From assembly GCF_009931695.1 (NCBI RefSeq), contig NZ_CP048000.1, positions 1,515,001 to 1,579,000 of the forward strand: a stretch of 64,000 nt of DNA, read 5' to 3'. The translations under genes and the position numbers were made by a program. Below are positions 27,461-38,434 of the stretch, in pieces (the first letter of the stretch is position 1; each line of letters begins with the position of its first letter). The notes under the pieces were generated by a model. The model worked only from the letters and a program-made list of their open reading frames with translations, was not told the DNA's origin and made no database searches. This DNA is from Anaerocolumna sedimenticola (lineage in GTDB: Bacteria > Bacillota > Clostridia > Lachnospirales > Lachnospiraceae).

Positions 27461-28459
27461 TTGAAGTTTCGTAAATATTTCGGTCTAAGATTTTTAACTT
27501 ATTTATTAACTGTTTGGATTGGTATTACCTTTATATTTTTTATACCTAGAATGTTTCCTTCCGATCCGGTTGAGAACATGATTGGTCAGATTCAGTCCCG
27601 TTCCGGTCAGATGGATCCTGCACAAATGGATGCGCTTCGGTCACAGCTCAGGGTTCAGTTTGGTCTTGAGGGTTCTTTACTTACACAATATGGTACTTTC
27701 CTGTGGAACGGGTTATTACATTTTAATTTTGGCCCTTCCCTGATGAGTTATCCTACTCCCGTAGGCCAGATTATCGGTATGTATCTGCCTTATACGCTTT
27801 TTCTCTCACTGACAACGACCGTCATTGCCTGGATCATAGGTAATATCATCGGACTTCTTGCCGGTTTTAGAAAAAATAAAATTTCATCCAAGATTCTGGA
27901 GGGAGTAGCCATATGTATTTACCCTGTTCCCTATTTTATTATAGCCCTGGTACTGCAGATTGTATTTGCATTCGTTTTGGGATGGTTTCCGATTCAGGCT
28001 ACGATAAACACGCAGGGTAATTTTGCAGTTTTGTTCGCATCTCTCCTTAAAGCATCGATTCTTCCGGCTTTTGCCATGCTGTTAGTAGGGACTGGCTGGT
28101 GGATCATATCCATGAAATCCCTAGCAGGTACAACCTCAGAAGAAGATTTTGTTCTCTTCGCCCGTTACAGAGGACTTCCAGAGGGAACCATCGGCACCGC
28201 TTACGTATTCAGAAATTCCATTCTGACTCAGGTTACCGCTTTGGCAATGAGTCTTGGCGGCGTATTCGGCGGTTCTATTATGACAGAAATTGTATTCGGT
28301 TATCCGGGTGTTGGTTCCCTGGTACAAAAGGCTATCCTGATGTCAGACTATAACATGATACTTGGATGTATCACAATTTCTATTGTAGCAATATCTACAG
28401 CAACATTGATTGTGGACCTGATATACCCATTTATCGATCCACGTATCAGGTACAGCTAA
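27461..28459 (+). CDS. Oligopeptide/oligosaccharide ABC permease (DppB/OppB type)
   Basis: 332 residues from TTG 27461, chosen because GGAGTG lies eight bases upstream (in-frame codons before it have no site). Six membrane helices; N-terminal RFLTYLLTVWIGITFIFFIPRMFPSDPVE is typical of DppB-type permeases, and the conserved loop EEDFVLFARYRGLPEGTIGTAYVFRNSIL contacts the ATPase. Second gene of the operon 25327-31362. Confidence 0.92.
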   Translation: MKFRKYFGLRFLTYLLTVWIGITFIFFIPRMFPSDPVENMIGQIQSRSGQMDPAQMDALRSQLRVQFGLEGSLLTQYGTFLWNGLLHFNFGPSLMSYPTPVGQIIGMYLPYTLFLSLTTTVIAWIIGNIIGLLAGFRKNKISSKILEGVAICIYPVPYFIIALVLQIVFAFVLGWFPIQATINTQGNFAVLFASLLKASILPAFAMLLVGTGWWIISMKSLAGTTSEEDFVLFARYRGLPEGTIGTAYVFRNSILTQVTALAMSLGGVFGGSIMTEIVFGYPGVGSLVQKAILMSDYNMILGCITISIVAISTATLIVDLIYPFIDPRIRYS

Positions 28460-28480
28460 GAGAAAGAGGTGGAATAATCT

Positions 28481-29329
28481 GTGAAAAGAATTTTGAAAAA
28501 ATTTTGGAAAAATTCAAGTATCAGCTTAAAAATAGGTCTGCTAATGACGGTATTTTTTGTTGTTATTGGTTTCATTATATACTTTTTACCGCATATCAAT
28601 CCGTTTACCTTTAATTCTTATCCCAGTAAGTTAGAACCTACCTCCGAACATTGGCTTGGGACTACGAGTATGGGGCAGGATGTTTTATGGCTGCTCATTG
28701 AGGCGATACATAATTCACTCCTTATCGGGCTGATCGTGGCTACCATTGGTACGGTTGCGGGTGTCTTTATAGGGCTTCTGGCCGGATTTTCAGGCGGATG
28801 GCTGGATCGGGTACTTACTGTTGTAACCGATACATTTATTGTAATACCATCCCTTCCGATCCTCATATTGATGACCTCATTTATGAAAGGAACTTCTACG
28901 GTTTTTATAATGGCACTGGTACTGGCTATGTTCGCCTGGGCCTGGCCGAGCCGTCAGATCCGTTCCATGGCTCTTTCCATGCGTGAGAGGGATTTTATCC
29001 ATACGGCATGGTTTTCAGGTGAGGGTACCGTTCAGGTCGTCGTAACAGAAATACTTCCGTATGCTCTTACATGGTCACTCTCCAACTTCATGAATGCTAC
29101 TCTGGCTGCCATAGCTTCCGAATCAAGCCTTGCTGTGCTGGGACTGTCACCCGGAAATCTGATCTCCTTAGGAAATATGATTCAATGGGCAAGAGACCGT
29201 AACGCTATCTTTACGAAGCAGTGGTTCTGGATAGGCTCTCCCATCGTAGCTACGGCCGTAATGTTTATCGGATTGTTTCTCCTCATAACAGGCTATAATG
29301 ATTATTTATCAAGGAAGAGAGGAAGGTAG
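28481..29329 (+). CDS. Oligopeptide/oligosaccharide ABC permease (DppC/OppC type)
   Basis: 282 residues, GTG start with AGGTGG upstream. One N-terminal helix, then HWLGTTSMGQDVLWLLIEAIHNSLLIGL, which is the DppC signature (LGTD-x-G-D), and a core of five helices with the EAA loop RERDFIHTAWFSGEGTVQVVVTEILP. It pairs with the DppB-type subunit just upstream. Confidence 0.92.
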   Translation: MKRILKKFWKNSSISLKIGLLMTVFFVVIGFIIYFLPHINPFTFNSYPSKLEPTSEHWLGTTSMGQDVLWLLIEAIHNSLLIGLIVATIGTVAGVFIGLLAGFSGGWLDRVLTVVTDTFIVIPSLPILILMTSFMKGTSTVFIMALVLAMFAWAWPSRQIRSMALSMRERDFIHTAWFSGEGTVQVVVTEILPYALTWSLSNFMNATLAAIASESSLAVLGLSPGNLISLGNMIQWARDRNAIFTKQWFWIGSPIVATAVMFIGLFLLITGYNDYLSRKRGR

Positions 29330-29407
29330 CATGAATAGTCTTGTAAAAAGCAACGGATTAATGAATATCCAATAATATTAAATTGGAAATTCAGGAAAGA
29401 GGTTAAG

Positions 29408-30403
29408 ATGATAAAAATAGACCATTTATCCACCTCGTATACAACGATAGACGGACCCGTTCATGTAATTAACGATGTGGATTTTGAAATATATGATAAT
29501 GAAATTTTCGGAATAGCCGGTGAATCAGGCTGCGGTAAGACGACACTTTTAAAAGCACTGTATGATATACTGGATTTTCCTTTGGTTGTAGATTCGGGTA
29601 AACTTATCCTTAGCGGTGAGAAAAACGGGCAGGCATTTTCATTTGAAACAGGCCAGATCAGAAATACCTGGTGGAATCATATTTCTTATGTGCCCCAGGC
29701 AGCACAGAGTGTATTAAATCCAATCGTTCCGGTAAAGAAACAGTTTCTGGATTCCATTCCGAAAGCCAATATTACGAAAGAACCAAAAGCAATAACAATG
29801 AAGCGGATTTCGAACTATCTGGAAGAGCTCAGTCTTTCTCCGGATTTGCTGAATGCATATCCTTTCCAACTCTCAGGAGGTATGAGGCAGCGTGTTATTA
29901 TCGCATTGGCTACCTTTATGTCACCTAATGTAGTTCTGGCAGATGAACCGACTACTGCTCTTGACGTAGTCGTGCAGCGAGGAATACTTATGATGCTCAT
30001 GTCTCTTCAAAAGCAGTTAAAGAACACCATGGTAATCGTAAGCCATGATATGGGTGTTCATTATCAAATCACAGACCGTATGGGTATTATGTACTCAGGA
30101 AGTATGGTTGAGCTGGGTAAAACAGAAGATATTTTTGAAAAACCGATACATCCGTATACAAGGATGCTGGTAGGTGCGCTGCCGCGAGTAGGTGACAAGA
30201 GTCAGAAAACAGGTATACCGGGAAGGCCGCCTGCACTTACCAATCCGCCTCCGGGTTGCAGGTTTGCGCCCCGTTGTCCAAAAACAGCCGAAGAATGCAA
30301 AAAATCGGTACCAAAGTTTCGTGAAGTAGAGAAAGGGCGTTTCGCAGCCTGTCATTTACTAAACAGAGGGGAGTGTAGATGTCAGAAAAATTACTCGAAA
30401 TAA
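29408..30403 (+). CDS. ABC transporter ATP-binding protein (DppD type)
   Basis: 331 residues. Walker [15 protein letters not shown], signature [12 protein letters not shown], Walker [16 protein letters not shown]-loop SHDMG. The C-terminal oligopeptide-transporter extension has the Cys motif [17 protein letters not shown], which can hold an iron-sulfur cluster in DppD-like ATPases. It overlaps the next gene by 25 bases. Confidence 0.93.
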   Translation: MIKIDHLSTSYTTIDGPVHVINDVDFEIYDNEIFGIAGESGCGKTTLLKALYDILDFPLVVDSGKLILSGEKNGQAFSFETGQIRNTWWNHISYVPQAAQSVLNPIVPVKKQFLDSIPKANITKEPKAITMKRISNYLEELSLSPDLLNAYPFQLSGGMRQRVIIALATFMSPNVVLADEPTTALDVVVQRGILMMLMSLQKQLKNTMVIVSHDMGVHYQITDRMGIMYSGSMVELGKTEDIFEKPIHPYTRMLVGALPRVGDKSQKTGIPGRPPALTNPPPGCRFAPRCPKTAEECKKSVPKFREVEKGRFAACHLLNRGECRCQKNYSK

Positions 30404-31362
30404 AAAAGGCCAGTAAATTCTTCCGGATTGGTGGAATGCTCAGCAAAAAGAAACTTACTGCGGTGGATGATGTCAGTTTTGATATCGATGCCGGTAAGCC
30501 GGTTATCCTTTCCATAGTAGGTGAGTCCGGCTGTGGCAAGTCCACTTTATGTAAGATGATTCTGCGCCTGCATGACCCCGATCAGGGTGATATCGTGCTT
30601 AACGGCAGATCGTATAAAGATCATAAAGGGTACGATCCTTTTAGGTTCAGGCTGGACGTACAACCGATATTTCAGAATCCCTATGAAGCTTTTTCCATGC
30701 GCAAAACAGTGGATACTTATCTGTTTAATACCGCACTTCGATTGAAAATTGCTAAAAGTTACAAAGAAGCTGAAAAATTAGTTGATGAAACACTAAAAAG
30801 TGTAGGGATGTCATTTGAAGTAATAAAGGGCAAATACCCAGCCCAGTTTTCAGGCGGCGAGCTGCAAAGGGTATCCATAGCCAGAGCACTTATTACCAGA
30901 CCTAAGTTAATTATAGCCGATGAACCGGTTGCTGCTATTGATGCATCTATGAAAATGAATATTGTAAATCTGTTTAAAGAGTTGAAAGATAAGTACAATG
31001 TTTCTTTTATCTATGTTACCCATGATCTTTCAACTGCTTATTATGTATCGGATTATATAGCAACTTTATACAGAGGCTGCCTGATAGAATACGGCCAGGC
31101 AAAAGAAATCATGGACGACCCGTCACATCCGTATACGGAGCTTTTGATGAATGCAGTGCCAAGAGTAGGAGAAAAATGGAATCAGGAATTAGTAATGCCG
31201 GATACAGAAGATAAAGAGTATGCGATTACCTATTGCAAATTTGCTCCCCGTTGCCCTTATGCTACGGAGGAATGCAGGAAATCCAGGCCGGAGATGAAAG
31301 TGGCGGTAAACGGGCGGAAAGTACTGTGCTTCCACCCGTTAAATGAAAAGGAAGGTTCATAA
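30379..31362 (+). CDS. ABC transporter ATP-binding protein (DppF type)
   Basis: 327 residues. Walker [15 protein letters not shown], signature FSGGELQRVSIA, Walker B KLIIADEPVAAIDA, H-loop THDLS, and C-terminal CKFAPRCPYATEECRKS. The second ATPase of the heterodimer and last gene of the operon; a very long inverted repeat follows. Confidence 0.93.
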   Translation: MSEKLLEIKKASKFFRIGGMLSKKKLTAVDDVSFDIDAGKPVILSIVGESGCGKSTLCKMILRLHDPDQGDIVLNGRSYKDHKGYDPFRFRLDVQPIFQNPYEAFSMRKTVDTYLFNTALRLKIAKSYKEAEKLVDETLKSVGMSFEVIKGKYPAQFSGGELQRVSIARALITRPKLIIADEPVAAIDASMKMNIVNLFKELKDKYNVSFIYVTHDLSTAYYVSDYIATLYRGCLIEYGQAKEIMDDPSHPYTELLMNAVPRVGEKWNQELVMPDTEDKEYAITYCKFAPRCPYATEECRKSRPEMKVAVNGRKVLCFHPLNEKEGS

Positions 31363-31380
31363 TTTGTTCTGCCTATGTGA

Positions 31381-31600
31381 AATAACAATGGGGCTGTTGC
31401 AAAATAGTCAATTTACTAAACTTGTGTCTAGAATATGCTTTATATTTCCCCCATTTTGCTTCAAGTCGCGCGAATAAACGGCTCCATTCTCTTTCTTGGA
31501 GCCATTCGCACATACTTTCAACAAAATATCTGCGAAATATAAAGCATATTCTCCCACAAGGAAGTTATATTTTGAATTTTGCAACAGCCCCTTGTTATTT
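31381..31600. repeat. ~200-bp imperfect palindrome with CTGTTGCA ends, copy 4
   Basis: Outer arms AATAACA..GGGGCTGTTGCAAAA (31381-31404) and TTTTGCAACAGCCCC..TGTTATT (31577-31599). Inner perfect 19-bp arms lie at 31430-31448 and 31534-31552, and a GGCTCC/GGAGCC hairpin is near the centre. The 450-base gap 31363-31815 contains this element and the following promoter. Small ORFs inside are by-products of the palindrome. It resembles a MITE or large terminator-like fold-back repeat. Confidence 0.75.
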
Positions 31601-31735
31601 TTAAAGTATAAAACAAATTTACCACGGTCAGGTATTTTGTTGTTTTTACCGGCTGCCATGAGGTATCGCAACTATACTGTTCTATGGAAACGAAATCTTA
31701 TTGTGATAATGTTTTATTTATATCGAATATTATAA

Positions 31736-31764
31736 TTGACATCACTCGAAGTAGATGTTAAAAT
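31736..31764 (+). promoter_or_regulatory. Promoter of the MFS gene
   Basis: TTGACA (31736-31741), 17 bases, TAAAAT (31759-31764), about 50 bases before the ATG. Confidence 0.7.
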
Positions 31765-31815
31765 ATGGTAAATAATACGCTTTATAAATATTAAATCAGG
31801 GGGATTATATCGTAT

Positions 31816-33081
31816 ATGAGTGATGAAAATTGTACAAAAAATGGTATGACTATTGGCTACAGAGATGTATTTCGGCAAAAAGAATATATGAAACTTATTT
31901 TTGCAAATGTGATTAACCGGTTTGGAGATTCTATTGATTATATAGCTTTTACCTGGTTGGTCTATTCCTTAACAGGAAGTGCTGCCTGGTCTGCAATTAT
32001 ATTTGGTATTAACCGGGTACCCACAATTTTTCTGCAGCCATTTGCCGGAGCAATGGTAGAGAACTGGAATAAAAAGACCGTTATGGTTTTAACTGATATA
32101 ATAAGGGGAGTAAGTGTAAGTCTGGTAGCAGTATTATTTTTGCTGCAACTATTAAATCCCTGGATACTCCTTTCCTTTACCTTAGTAATATCAAGTGCGG
32201 AGGCTTTCAGAGGGCCGGCAGGTACGGCTGTCTTACCCAAGATACTGGAGAAAGAATGTTATGATTTCGGTTTATCACTAAATTCTACTTTAACCAATGC
32301 CATAGAATTGGCAGGCCTCGCATTAGCCGGAGGTATTATTGCCCTTTTTGGGATCCATACGGCAATCTTAATTGACGCATTTACATTTTGGGGATCAGCG
32401 CTTATAATATTATTCATTAATACGGGTGAAGATAAAAATACGAAGCAAAAGATAAATTTTAAAGAATATCTTGATACTTTAAAAGGCGGAATTATTTATT
32501 TAAAAAGGAATTCTGTTATTTTCAATTTTGTATTACTGGCCATGGTTGCAAATGCAATCTTAGTTCCTCTTAATTCCTTACAGGCGCCGTTGATTAAAGA
32601 TATATTAATGCAGGGAGAATTAATGCTTTCGGTTCTCTCTTTTTGTTTGACGGCAGGATTAGGGATCGGTTCAGCTCTTTATCCTTATGCAGCCAAAAAA
32701 TTAAATACCAGAACCATTATTTTTGTTGGGGGTGTATTACTAAGCTTATATTATATAATTCTTGTCTTATGCGGTTATTTAAGTTCCTATAGGTTAATAG
32801 TGTATGGTTTATGCGGTACTACATCCCTGATTACGGGGTGTGCTTTATCATTGCTGATTTCCGCCCTGAATGTACAATTTATGAAGCAGGTAGATACTGA
32901 ATATTTAGCAAGAGTGGGAGCTATTATGAGCTCCGGCTGTGTGGGTGCAATACCAATTGTTTCCTTTTTGATAAGTATTCTCACCAAAATTATAACATTA
33001 TCAGTTATCTTTTATGCCATCGGCGGACTGGGTATGGTATTTTTTATCTTTCTTTATTTAAAAAAAGTAAGGTTTGAGTAG
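31816..33081 (+). CDS. MFS efflux transporter (macrolide-efflux-like)
   Basis: 421 residues with about twelve membrane helices. NRFGDSIDYIAFTWLVYSLTGSAAWSAIIFGINRVPTIF at the start and AGAMVENWNKKTVMVLTDIIRG (motif A region) place it with the MefA/Enterobactin-exporter-like MFS group. The next gene, 18 bases on, is a winged-helix regulator, so a regulated drug or metabolite pump is likely. The substrate is unknown. Confidence 0.88.
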   Translation: MSDENCTKNGMTIGYRDVFRQKEYMKLIFANVINRFGDSIDYIAFTWLVYSLTGSAAWSAIIFGINRVPTIFLQPFAGAMVENWNKKTVMVLTDIIRGVSVSLVAVLFLLQLLNPWILLSFTLVISSAEAFRGPAGTAVLPKILEKECYDFGLSLNSTLTNAIELAGLALAGGIIALFGIHTAILIDAFTFWGSALIILFINTGEDKNTKQKINFKEYLDTLKGGIIYLKRNSVIFNFVLLAMVANAILVPLNSLQAPLIKDILMQGELMLSVLSFCLTAGLGIGSALYPYAAKKLNTRTIIFVGGVLLSLYYIILVLCGYLSSYRLIVYGLCGTTSLITGCALSLLISALNVQFMKQVDTEYLARVGAIMSSGCVGAIPIVSFLISILTKIITLSVIFYAIGGLGMVFFIFLYLKKVRFE

Positions 33082-33099
33082 AAGAAAGGAAGTGTTAAT

Positions 33100-34197
33100 T
33101 TGCAGGTTACTATTAATAAAGAAATAAACTATGTGGAAGAAGCAAATAATTTATTATTTCATTATGCCAATTCTATTTCCTATGAAGAGATGAAACAGAA
33201 CGGTTTCGGCAAATTCGATTATAGTGAAGAAGTTTATAATGAAAGATATGAGCTTATACTTAAGATTTATCATTATGTAACAGAAAATATAAGGTTTGAT
33301 AAAGGCAAACTTGACTTTTATTTTAAAGAACTTGGTGATTCAAAAATGAGTATATCGAATTATCTTTTACCGATATATACCTCCGTACAATACACTACCT
33401 TAAAGGAATATGAAGAAGATGCCAAAGGTAAAAGCGGTTCTCAGATTATTAAGGAATTTGATGATATATTGTCCCAATACTGCAGTATAGGAGAATCAGG
33501 AGAAGAAAGAAAAGCGGAATCTTTTGAAGATTTAATGCGGAGCATGGATACAGCAGATTTAGCCGCTGAAGATAAATGGAAGATAGTTCAGGTATATCTG
33601 GAACGTGATAAACATATTGAAGAAGTCTGTATTATACTTCAGAAGATAATCCAATTACTTCAGGAATGCCGGAACGAAGTAAAGGTACTGGAGAAGGAAT
33701 TCTATGAATATTGGACTAATTATATTTCCGGAGCCGACCTGTTAAAAGAACTGCAGGATTATACGAACATAAGATGGAAATACAATGAAGCGGGCACTTA
33801 CATCTTACCGACCATATTTTTACCACAGTCAATTTCATTCAGTATTAAGGATGAGGAAGAGAATAAGCCGGATGTTATCAGGCTAGGAGTCATATTAGAT
33901 TCCAATTTATATTATAAACCAGCAGAAGTTAACAGTGAAAAATTAAATAATGCACTGAAACTTCTAAGTGATAAAAGTAAATTTGAAATACTAAAATATA
34001 TAAAAGACAAACCGGCTTATGGATTTGAAATTGCAAATGCCCTTAATCTATCCACCTCAACAATATCTTATCATATGAACAGCCTGATAACAGCTAATTT
34101 GTTAAAACTTGAGAAAGATGCTAATAAAATATATTACAGTATAAATAAAGATACCCTTAATAAATTACTGGAGGATATCCGTTTGATGCTTCTTTAA
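33100..34197 (+). CDS. Winged-helix (ArsR-type) regulator with long N-terminal domain
   Basis: 365 residues, TTG start with AGGAAG upstream. The first ~275 residues are an unrecognised, highly charged helical domain. The C-terminal ~85 residues form an ArsR-like winged helix (LKLLSDKSKFEILKYIKDKPAYGFEIANALNLSTSTISYHMNSLITANLL). Similar layouts (DUF5937-type regulators) sit beside MFS pumps in Gram-positive bacteria. No metal-binding cysteines are present. It probably controls the MFS gene. Confidence 0.82.
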   Translation: MQVTINKEINYVEEANNLLFHYANSISYEEMKQNGFGKFDYSEEVYNERYELILKIYHYVTENIRFDKGKLDFYFKELGDSKMSISNYLLPIYTSVQYTTLKEYEEDAKGKSGSQIIKEFDDILSQYCSIGESGEERKAESFEDLMRSMDTADLAAEDKWKIVQVYLERDKHIEEVCIILQKIIQLLQECRNEVKVLEKEFYEYWTNYISGADLLKELQDYTNIRWKYNEAGTYILPTIFLPQSISFSIKDEEENKPDVIRLGVILDSNLYYKPAEVNSEKLNNALKLLSDKSKFEILKYIKDKPAYGFEIANALNLSTSTISYHMNSLITANLLKLEKDANKIYYSINKDTLNKLLEDIRLMLL

Positions 34198-34210
34198 TAC
34201 AGCTTAAAAA

Positions 34211-35236
34211 TTACCACCGGTTTACCACTCTCTCCGCAAATCCCATAAAGTTTTTCAAGTAAACGGTACGGCCATCATCCAGAACAGCCGTACCGCTGAA
34301 TCTTCCGAATACCTGATGCTGGCTGGTTGACAAAAAGACGGCATTTAAGGTAAAATTCCGGTCGAATATCGGCTCAAAAGTCATAGTAATCCGATTATCC
34401 GAAGAAGTGAAATTCCAGGGTTCCATATAGTCATATTTATTTTTGAATTTTTTTGGAATCCCAAAGTTTACACGATCAAGTTTATTTGCAATCCCATTAA
34501 AAAATAACATATTTTCCGTAGCATTATCCGTATCTCCAAAACCGTAACCCAGATTAAAACCAAAGGTATTGTCTAAAATAAAACCGAAAGCTGAACTCCA
34601 ATACCAGGTGGTTTTATAAGGCCAGACCCCTCTGCCCCAATCTAAAAGACCGAAAGAATTACCGGAATCAAAATTATAGATTGTATCTTTAACATTGATA
34701 GAACCTAGTGCCGACATTCCGATAATCTTTTGATTATAATAAAAACATTTCTTATTTTCTTTAAATGGTGTGGCAATTACCATGGAATCTTTCGATTCCT
34801 TAGACAGCAGAAAGGAAGCCGTCAGAGCCGAATCAGGTAAAAAATCATCCAGATACAGAAAGATTTCCCGATCCGCACCCTTATGGATGATTTTTAAATC
34901 TGTTCGTATATCTTTATAAATAATATCACCAATTTGTGAAGATTCCGGCAAGTTCCAATTACGTACATGCTTTATAACACTTTTCGATTGTTCCGTTCGC
35001 TTGATAAGATCTATAATAGATATGCTAATCAGTATATAACCCATGGTGTATCCTACCGTCAATGCAAAAGCATATGATTCGTTATTTATCAGGTAGTAAT
35101 CCCATTCTTTCAGACGCCTCTTTTGTACTGCCGCTTTTCTGTTATATTTTAAAAGTGGTGTTGTGGCATATCCTGTTTGGATTAATTCTCCGTGTTCATT
35201 TAACAAATCAGACGGTTCAGTAATTTTCTGCTGCAT
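34211..35236 (-). CDS. DUF2804 domain-containing protein
   Basis: 341 residues covering the whole DUF2804 length. Recognised from LLNEHGELIQTGYATTPLLKYNR and KRRLKEWDYYLI near the N-terminus, and DWGRGVWPYKTTWYWSSAFG and the GFGDTDNATENMLF region later. The family is related to a beta-barrel lipocalin-like/tocopherol-cyclase-like fold and has no established function. There is no signal peptide. Convergent with the upstream regulator gene. Confidence 0.85.
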   Translation of the reverse strand: MQQKITEPSDLLNEHGELIQTGYATTPLLKYNRKAAVQKRRLKEWDYYLINNESYAFALTVGYTMGYILISISIIDLIKRTEQSKSVIKHVRNWNLPESSQIGDIIYKDIRTDLKIIHKGADREIFLYLDDFLPDSALTASFLLSKESKDSMVIATPFKENKKCFYYNQKIIGMSALGSINVKDTIYNFDSGNSFGLLDWGRGVWPYKTTWYWSSAFGFILDNTFGFNLGYGFGDTDNATENMLFFNGIANKLDRVNFGIPKKFKNKYDYMEPWNFTSSDNRITMTFEPIFDRNFTLNAVFLSTSQHQVFGRFSGTAVLDDGRTVYLKNFMGFAERVVNRW

Positions 35237-35346
35237 TCTAAAACCCCGAATTCTAAATTCTATACTATATGTTATTAAGTTAGAAAAAAATACAGAACAG
35301 GGTATCTACTGTAATCTTAAAATTTATGACATTGGAAAAACATTCA

Positions 35347-38015
35347 TTACTCTTGTTTATTTCTTTCAGTAGTTCTTGCAAATAGTTTAATTATTTCATT
35401 AACTACAAGGGGCACTAATGCAAATAATATAACAATCCCCCAATCTCTTAAGCTTAAATTGTGCACTTTAAAAGCCAAAGCCAGGAACGGTATGGAGATT
35501 ACCCCTAATTGAAGAATGATACCAACGATTATGGAACCGATCAGATATCTGTTGGAGAATAAGCCTACCTGGAATATGGACTTTGTAGCATTCCGAATTG
35601 TTAAAGAGTAAAATAATTGTGACGCTGCAAGTACAACAAAAGCCATAGTTCTGGCATAAATCAATACTTCCTCCGGTATATTTTCCGCTCCCAGGCTGTA
35701 TCCATGTTCTGCAAGACCGAAATAGAATGCTGCTAAAGTTAAGATACCAATTAAAAGGCCGCCAACAACAGCACGAAGTCCGGCGCCGCCCGCAAAAAAG
35801 CTTTCCCTCGGATCTCTTGGCTTTTTCTTCATAACATCTTTATCTCCCGGATCTATACCAAGTGCAATTGCCGGTAAGGAGTCGGTAATCAGATTAATCC
35901 AAAGAATCTGAGTGGGCATCAATGGAACCGGCCAGAAAAATAGAATGGAAGCTAAGATAGTAACCACTTCTCCTAAATTACAGGAAAGCAGGAAAATAAC
36001 GGCTTTCTTAATATTATTATAAATATTTCTTCCTTCTTCAATGGCATTAACAATGGTGGTGAAGTTGTCATCGGTTAAAATCATATCACTGGCACCCTTG
36101 GCGACATCCGTACCGGTAATACCCATAGCAACGCCGATATCCGCATATTTTAGGGAGGGGGCATCATTTACACCGTCACCGGTCATGGATACAATATTCC
36201 CATGTGATTTAAAAGCCCTGACAATTTTAACTTTATGCTCGGGAGAAACCCTGGCAAATACCCGGTAATCATTAATTTTATTAGAAAACTCTTCATCCGA
36301 AAAACCATCAATTTCAGCACCTGTAATACTTTGGCCTATGGACTGGGCTATTCCCAGCTCTTTCGCTATGGCAACTGCAGTATTTTTGTGATCCCCGGTA
36401 ATCATAATCGGTGTAATTCCGGCAGATTTGGCTTCATTAATGGAATCCTTTACTTCAAGCCGGGGAGGGTCAATCATACCGACTAAGCCGATGATGGTTA
36501 AGTCTTTTTCCATGGCCGCTGGGTCAATGACCTGGTCTGTATCTTTAAAGGCAACGCCAAGTACCCGCAGAGCCGAATCAGACATCTCTTCCGTGATTTT
36601 TAAATAATCTGCTTTTAATTCTTCTGTCAGGGGAATTATCTTACCGTCTGCCAGAGCGGAAGCAGATATACTTAATAAATTATCGATAGCACCTTTTGTA
36701 TGAACACGGTAACCATTTCCCTCCTGATTTAAGGTTGACATTAATTTTCGGTCGGAATCAAAAGGTTTCTCCGATATTCTTTTATGTTCTGCATTTAATC
36801 CGGCTTTAGAAAGACCAAAACGATCACCTAAAATAATAAGGGCTACTTCCGTAGGGTCTCCCGTTCCCTGACCATTCTCATAAGTTGCATCAGAGCATAA
36901 AACAAGAGATTTCACTAATTCAGCCTCATCCCCTGAGGCTTGTATGGTATTGAAATCGTCTAAGGGAATATCTTTTAAATTATGAAGAGTATATTGCTTT
37001 ACCACAGTCATTTTATTCTGGGTAAGGGTTCCTGTTTTATCTGAGCAGATGATATTTACAGAGCCAAGAGTCTCAACTGCCGGTAATTTCTTAACAATTG
37101 CATTGATTTTAGACATTCTGGTTACACCCAGAGCCAGCACGATGGCAACAATAGCAGCCAGACCCTCGGGAATAGCAGCAACGGCTAAACTGATGGCAGT
37201 TAAAAACATTTCAAATAAATCTCTTCTTTGGATCATAGCTATGATAAAGATAACCGCACAAATGCCGATGGCAATAAACCCCAGAATTCTTCCAAGTTCA
37301 TCCAGTCTTTTCTGAAGTGGTGTCATTTCATTATTATCTTCTTCTAGAATTTTAGCTATTTTACCGATTTCCGTATCCATAGCGGTAGCAACGACAATAC
37401 CCTCACCTCTGCCGTAGGTAGCCAGAGTGGATGCAAATGCCATATTTACCTTATCACCAATGGGTGTCTTGGGATCTTCCAAAATTTTTAAGGCATCCTT
37501 GGCAGACGGTACGGATTCACCCGTCAGGGCAGATTCTTCTATTTGAAGATTAGCGCTTTCCACCAAACGTAAATCAGCAGGCACGAAACGTCCCGCATCC
37601 AATATAATAATATCCCGGGGACTACCTCTTCTGAATTGATCTCCTTTACTTCAGCGTCACGTCGTACTAAGGATCTTGGTGTAGTCATCTGTTTTAGGGC
37701 TTCCACGGCTTTTTCTGCTTTTGCTTCCTGGACTACACCAATCACTGCGTTTAAAATAACAACCAAAATAATAATTACGGCATCAACATATTCACCGATA
37801 AACAGTGTAATTACAGCAGCACCCAGAAGTACATAGATCAGCATATCTTTCAGCTGTGCCAGAAATAAGAAAATCAGACTCTTCGTAGGTTTTCCCTCCA
37901 GCTTATTCATACCGTACTTATCAAGCCGCATTCTGGCTTCTTCACTGGTAAGGCCGGTTAATGGGTTAACATTTAACTCTTTACAAATTTCATCCGTGGG
38001 TTTTGAAAACCACAT
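35347..38015 (-). pseudogene. Ca2+-type P-type ATPase (PMCA/SERCA-like), frameshifted
   Basis: Two overlapping frames make one P2-type ATPase of ~890 residues. The N-part (38015 down to 37539; ATG 38015 has GAGGTG upstream) gives the cation N-domain and first two helices, ending EINSEEVVPG in frame. The C-part (to 35347) continues DAGRFVPADLRLVESANLQ and has ALTGES, AAIPEGLAAIVA (P2A Ca site), CSDKTGTLTQNKM and GDGVNDAPSLK. The frames join at the CCCCGGG run (37614-37620) if one base is added. It could be a pseudogene or a homopolymer error. Confidence 0.85.
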
Positions 38016-38221
38016 TTTATACACCTCTTTCATTAAATTGATATGGACTGCCTCATACTATGTTTTCTAAAATTTACAATTTTATACTTTGGGATTTCAT
38101 TGTACTATATATTCTCTGATGAGTAAAATTAAAATTTGATTAATTTTGGGAATTAAGCCATGGTTTTCCTGTAAAGTATATTTTTATTACCGATTATATT
38201 TATAATTTAACTAAATTCCAG

Positions 38222-38284
38222 TTGACAAAAGAAGAAATTGGTAATAAAATAATAATACAACATATGAACAATTGCTCATATGTT
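38222..38284 (+). promoter_or_regulatory. Promoter and ArsR/CadC-type operator of the metal island
   Basis: TTGACA (38222-38227), 17 bases, TAAAAT (38245-38250). The palindrome AACATATGAACA-AT-TGCTCATATGTT (38259-38284) covers the expected start and matches the ATATGAACA...TTCATAT layout of ArsR/SmtB-family operators. The rest of the 400-base gap (38034-38434) is a ~150-base leader with a GCATGCC/GGCATG hairpin and the GAAAGGAATGCCG element shared with 19324-19336. Confidence 0.8.
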
Positions 38285-38434
38285 CAATAAAGAAAATGTG
38301 TGGCAATAAGTTGGAGGCATGCCGCAATGGCATGTCAGAAAAGTTGGAAGAAAATAATCAGTGAAAGGAATGCCGGATACGATTCTTTCAATAAATTAAT
38401 TTAAGGCAGTACCGCAGGCAGACTGGGGTAACAG

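Noticed and set aside
31408..31735. Several 60-87 residue ORFs on both strands
   Set aside because: They arise from the long palindrome at 31381-31600; the sequences mirror each other and lack ribosome sites.
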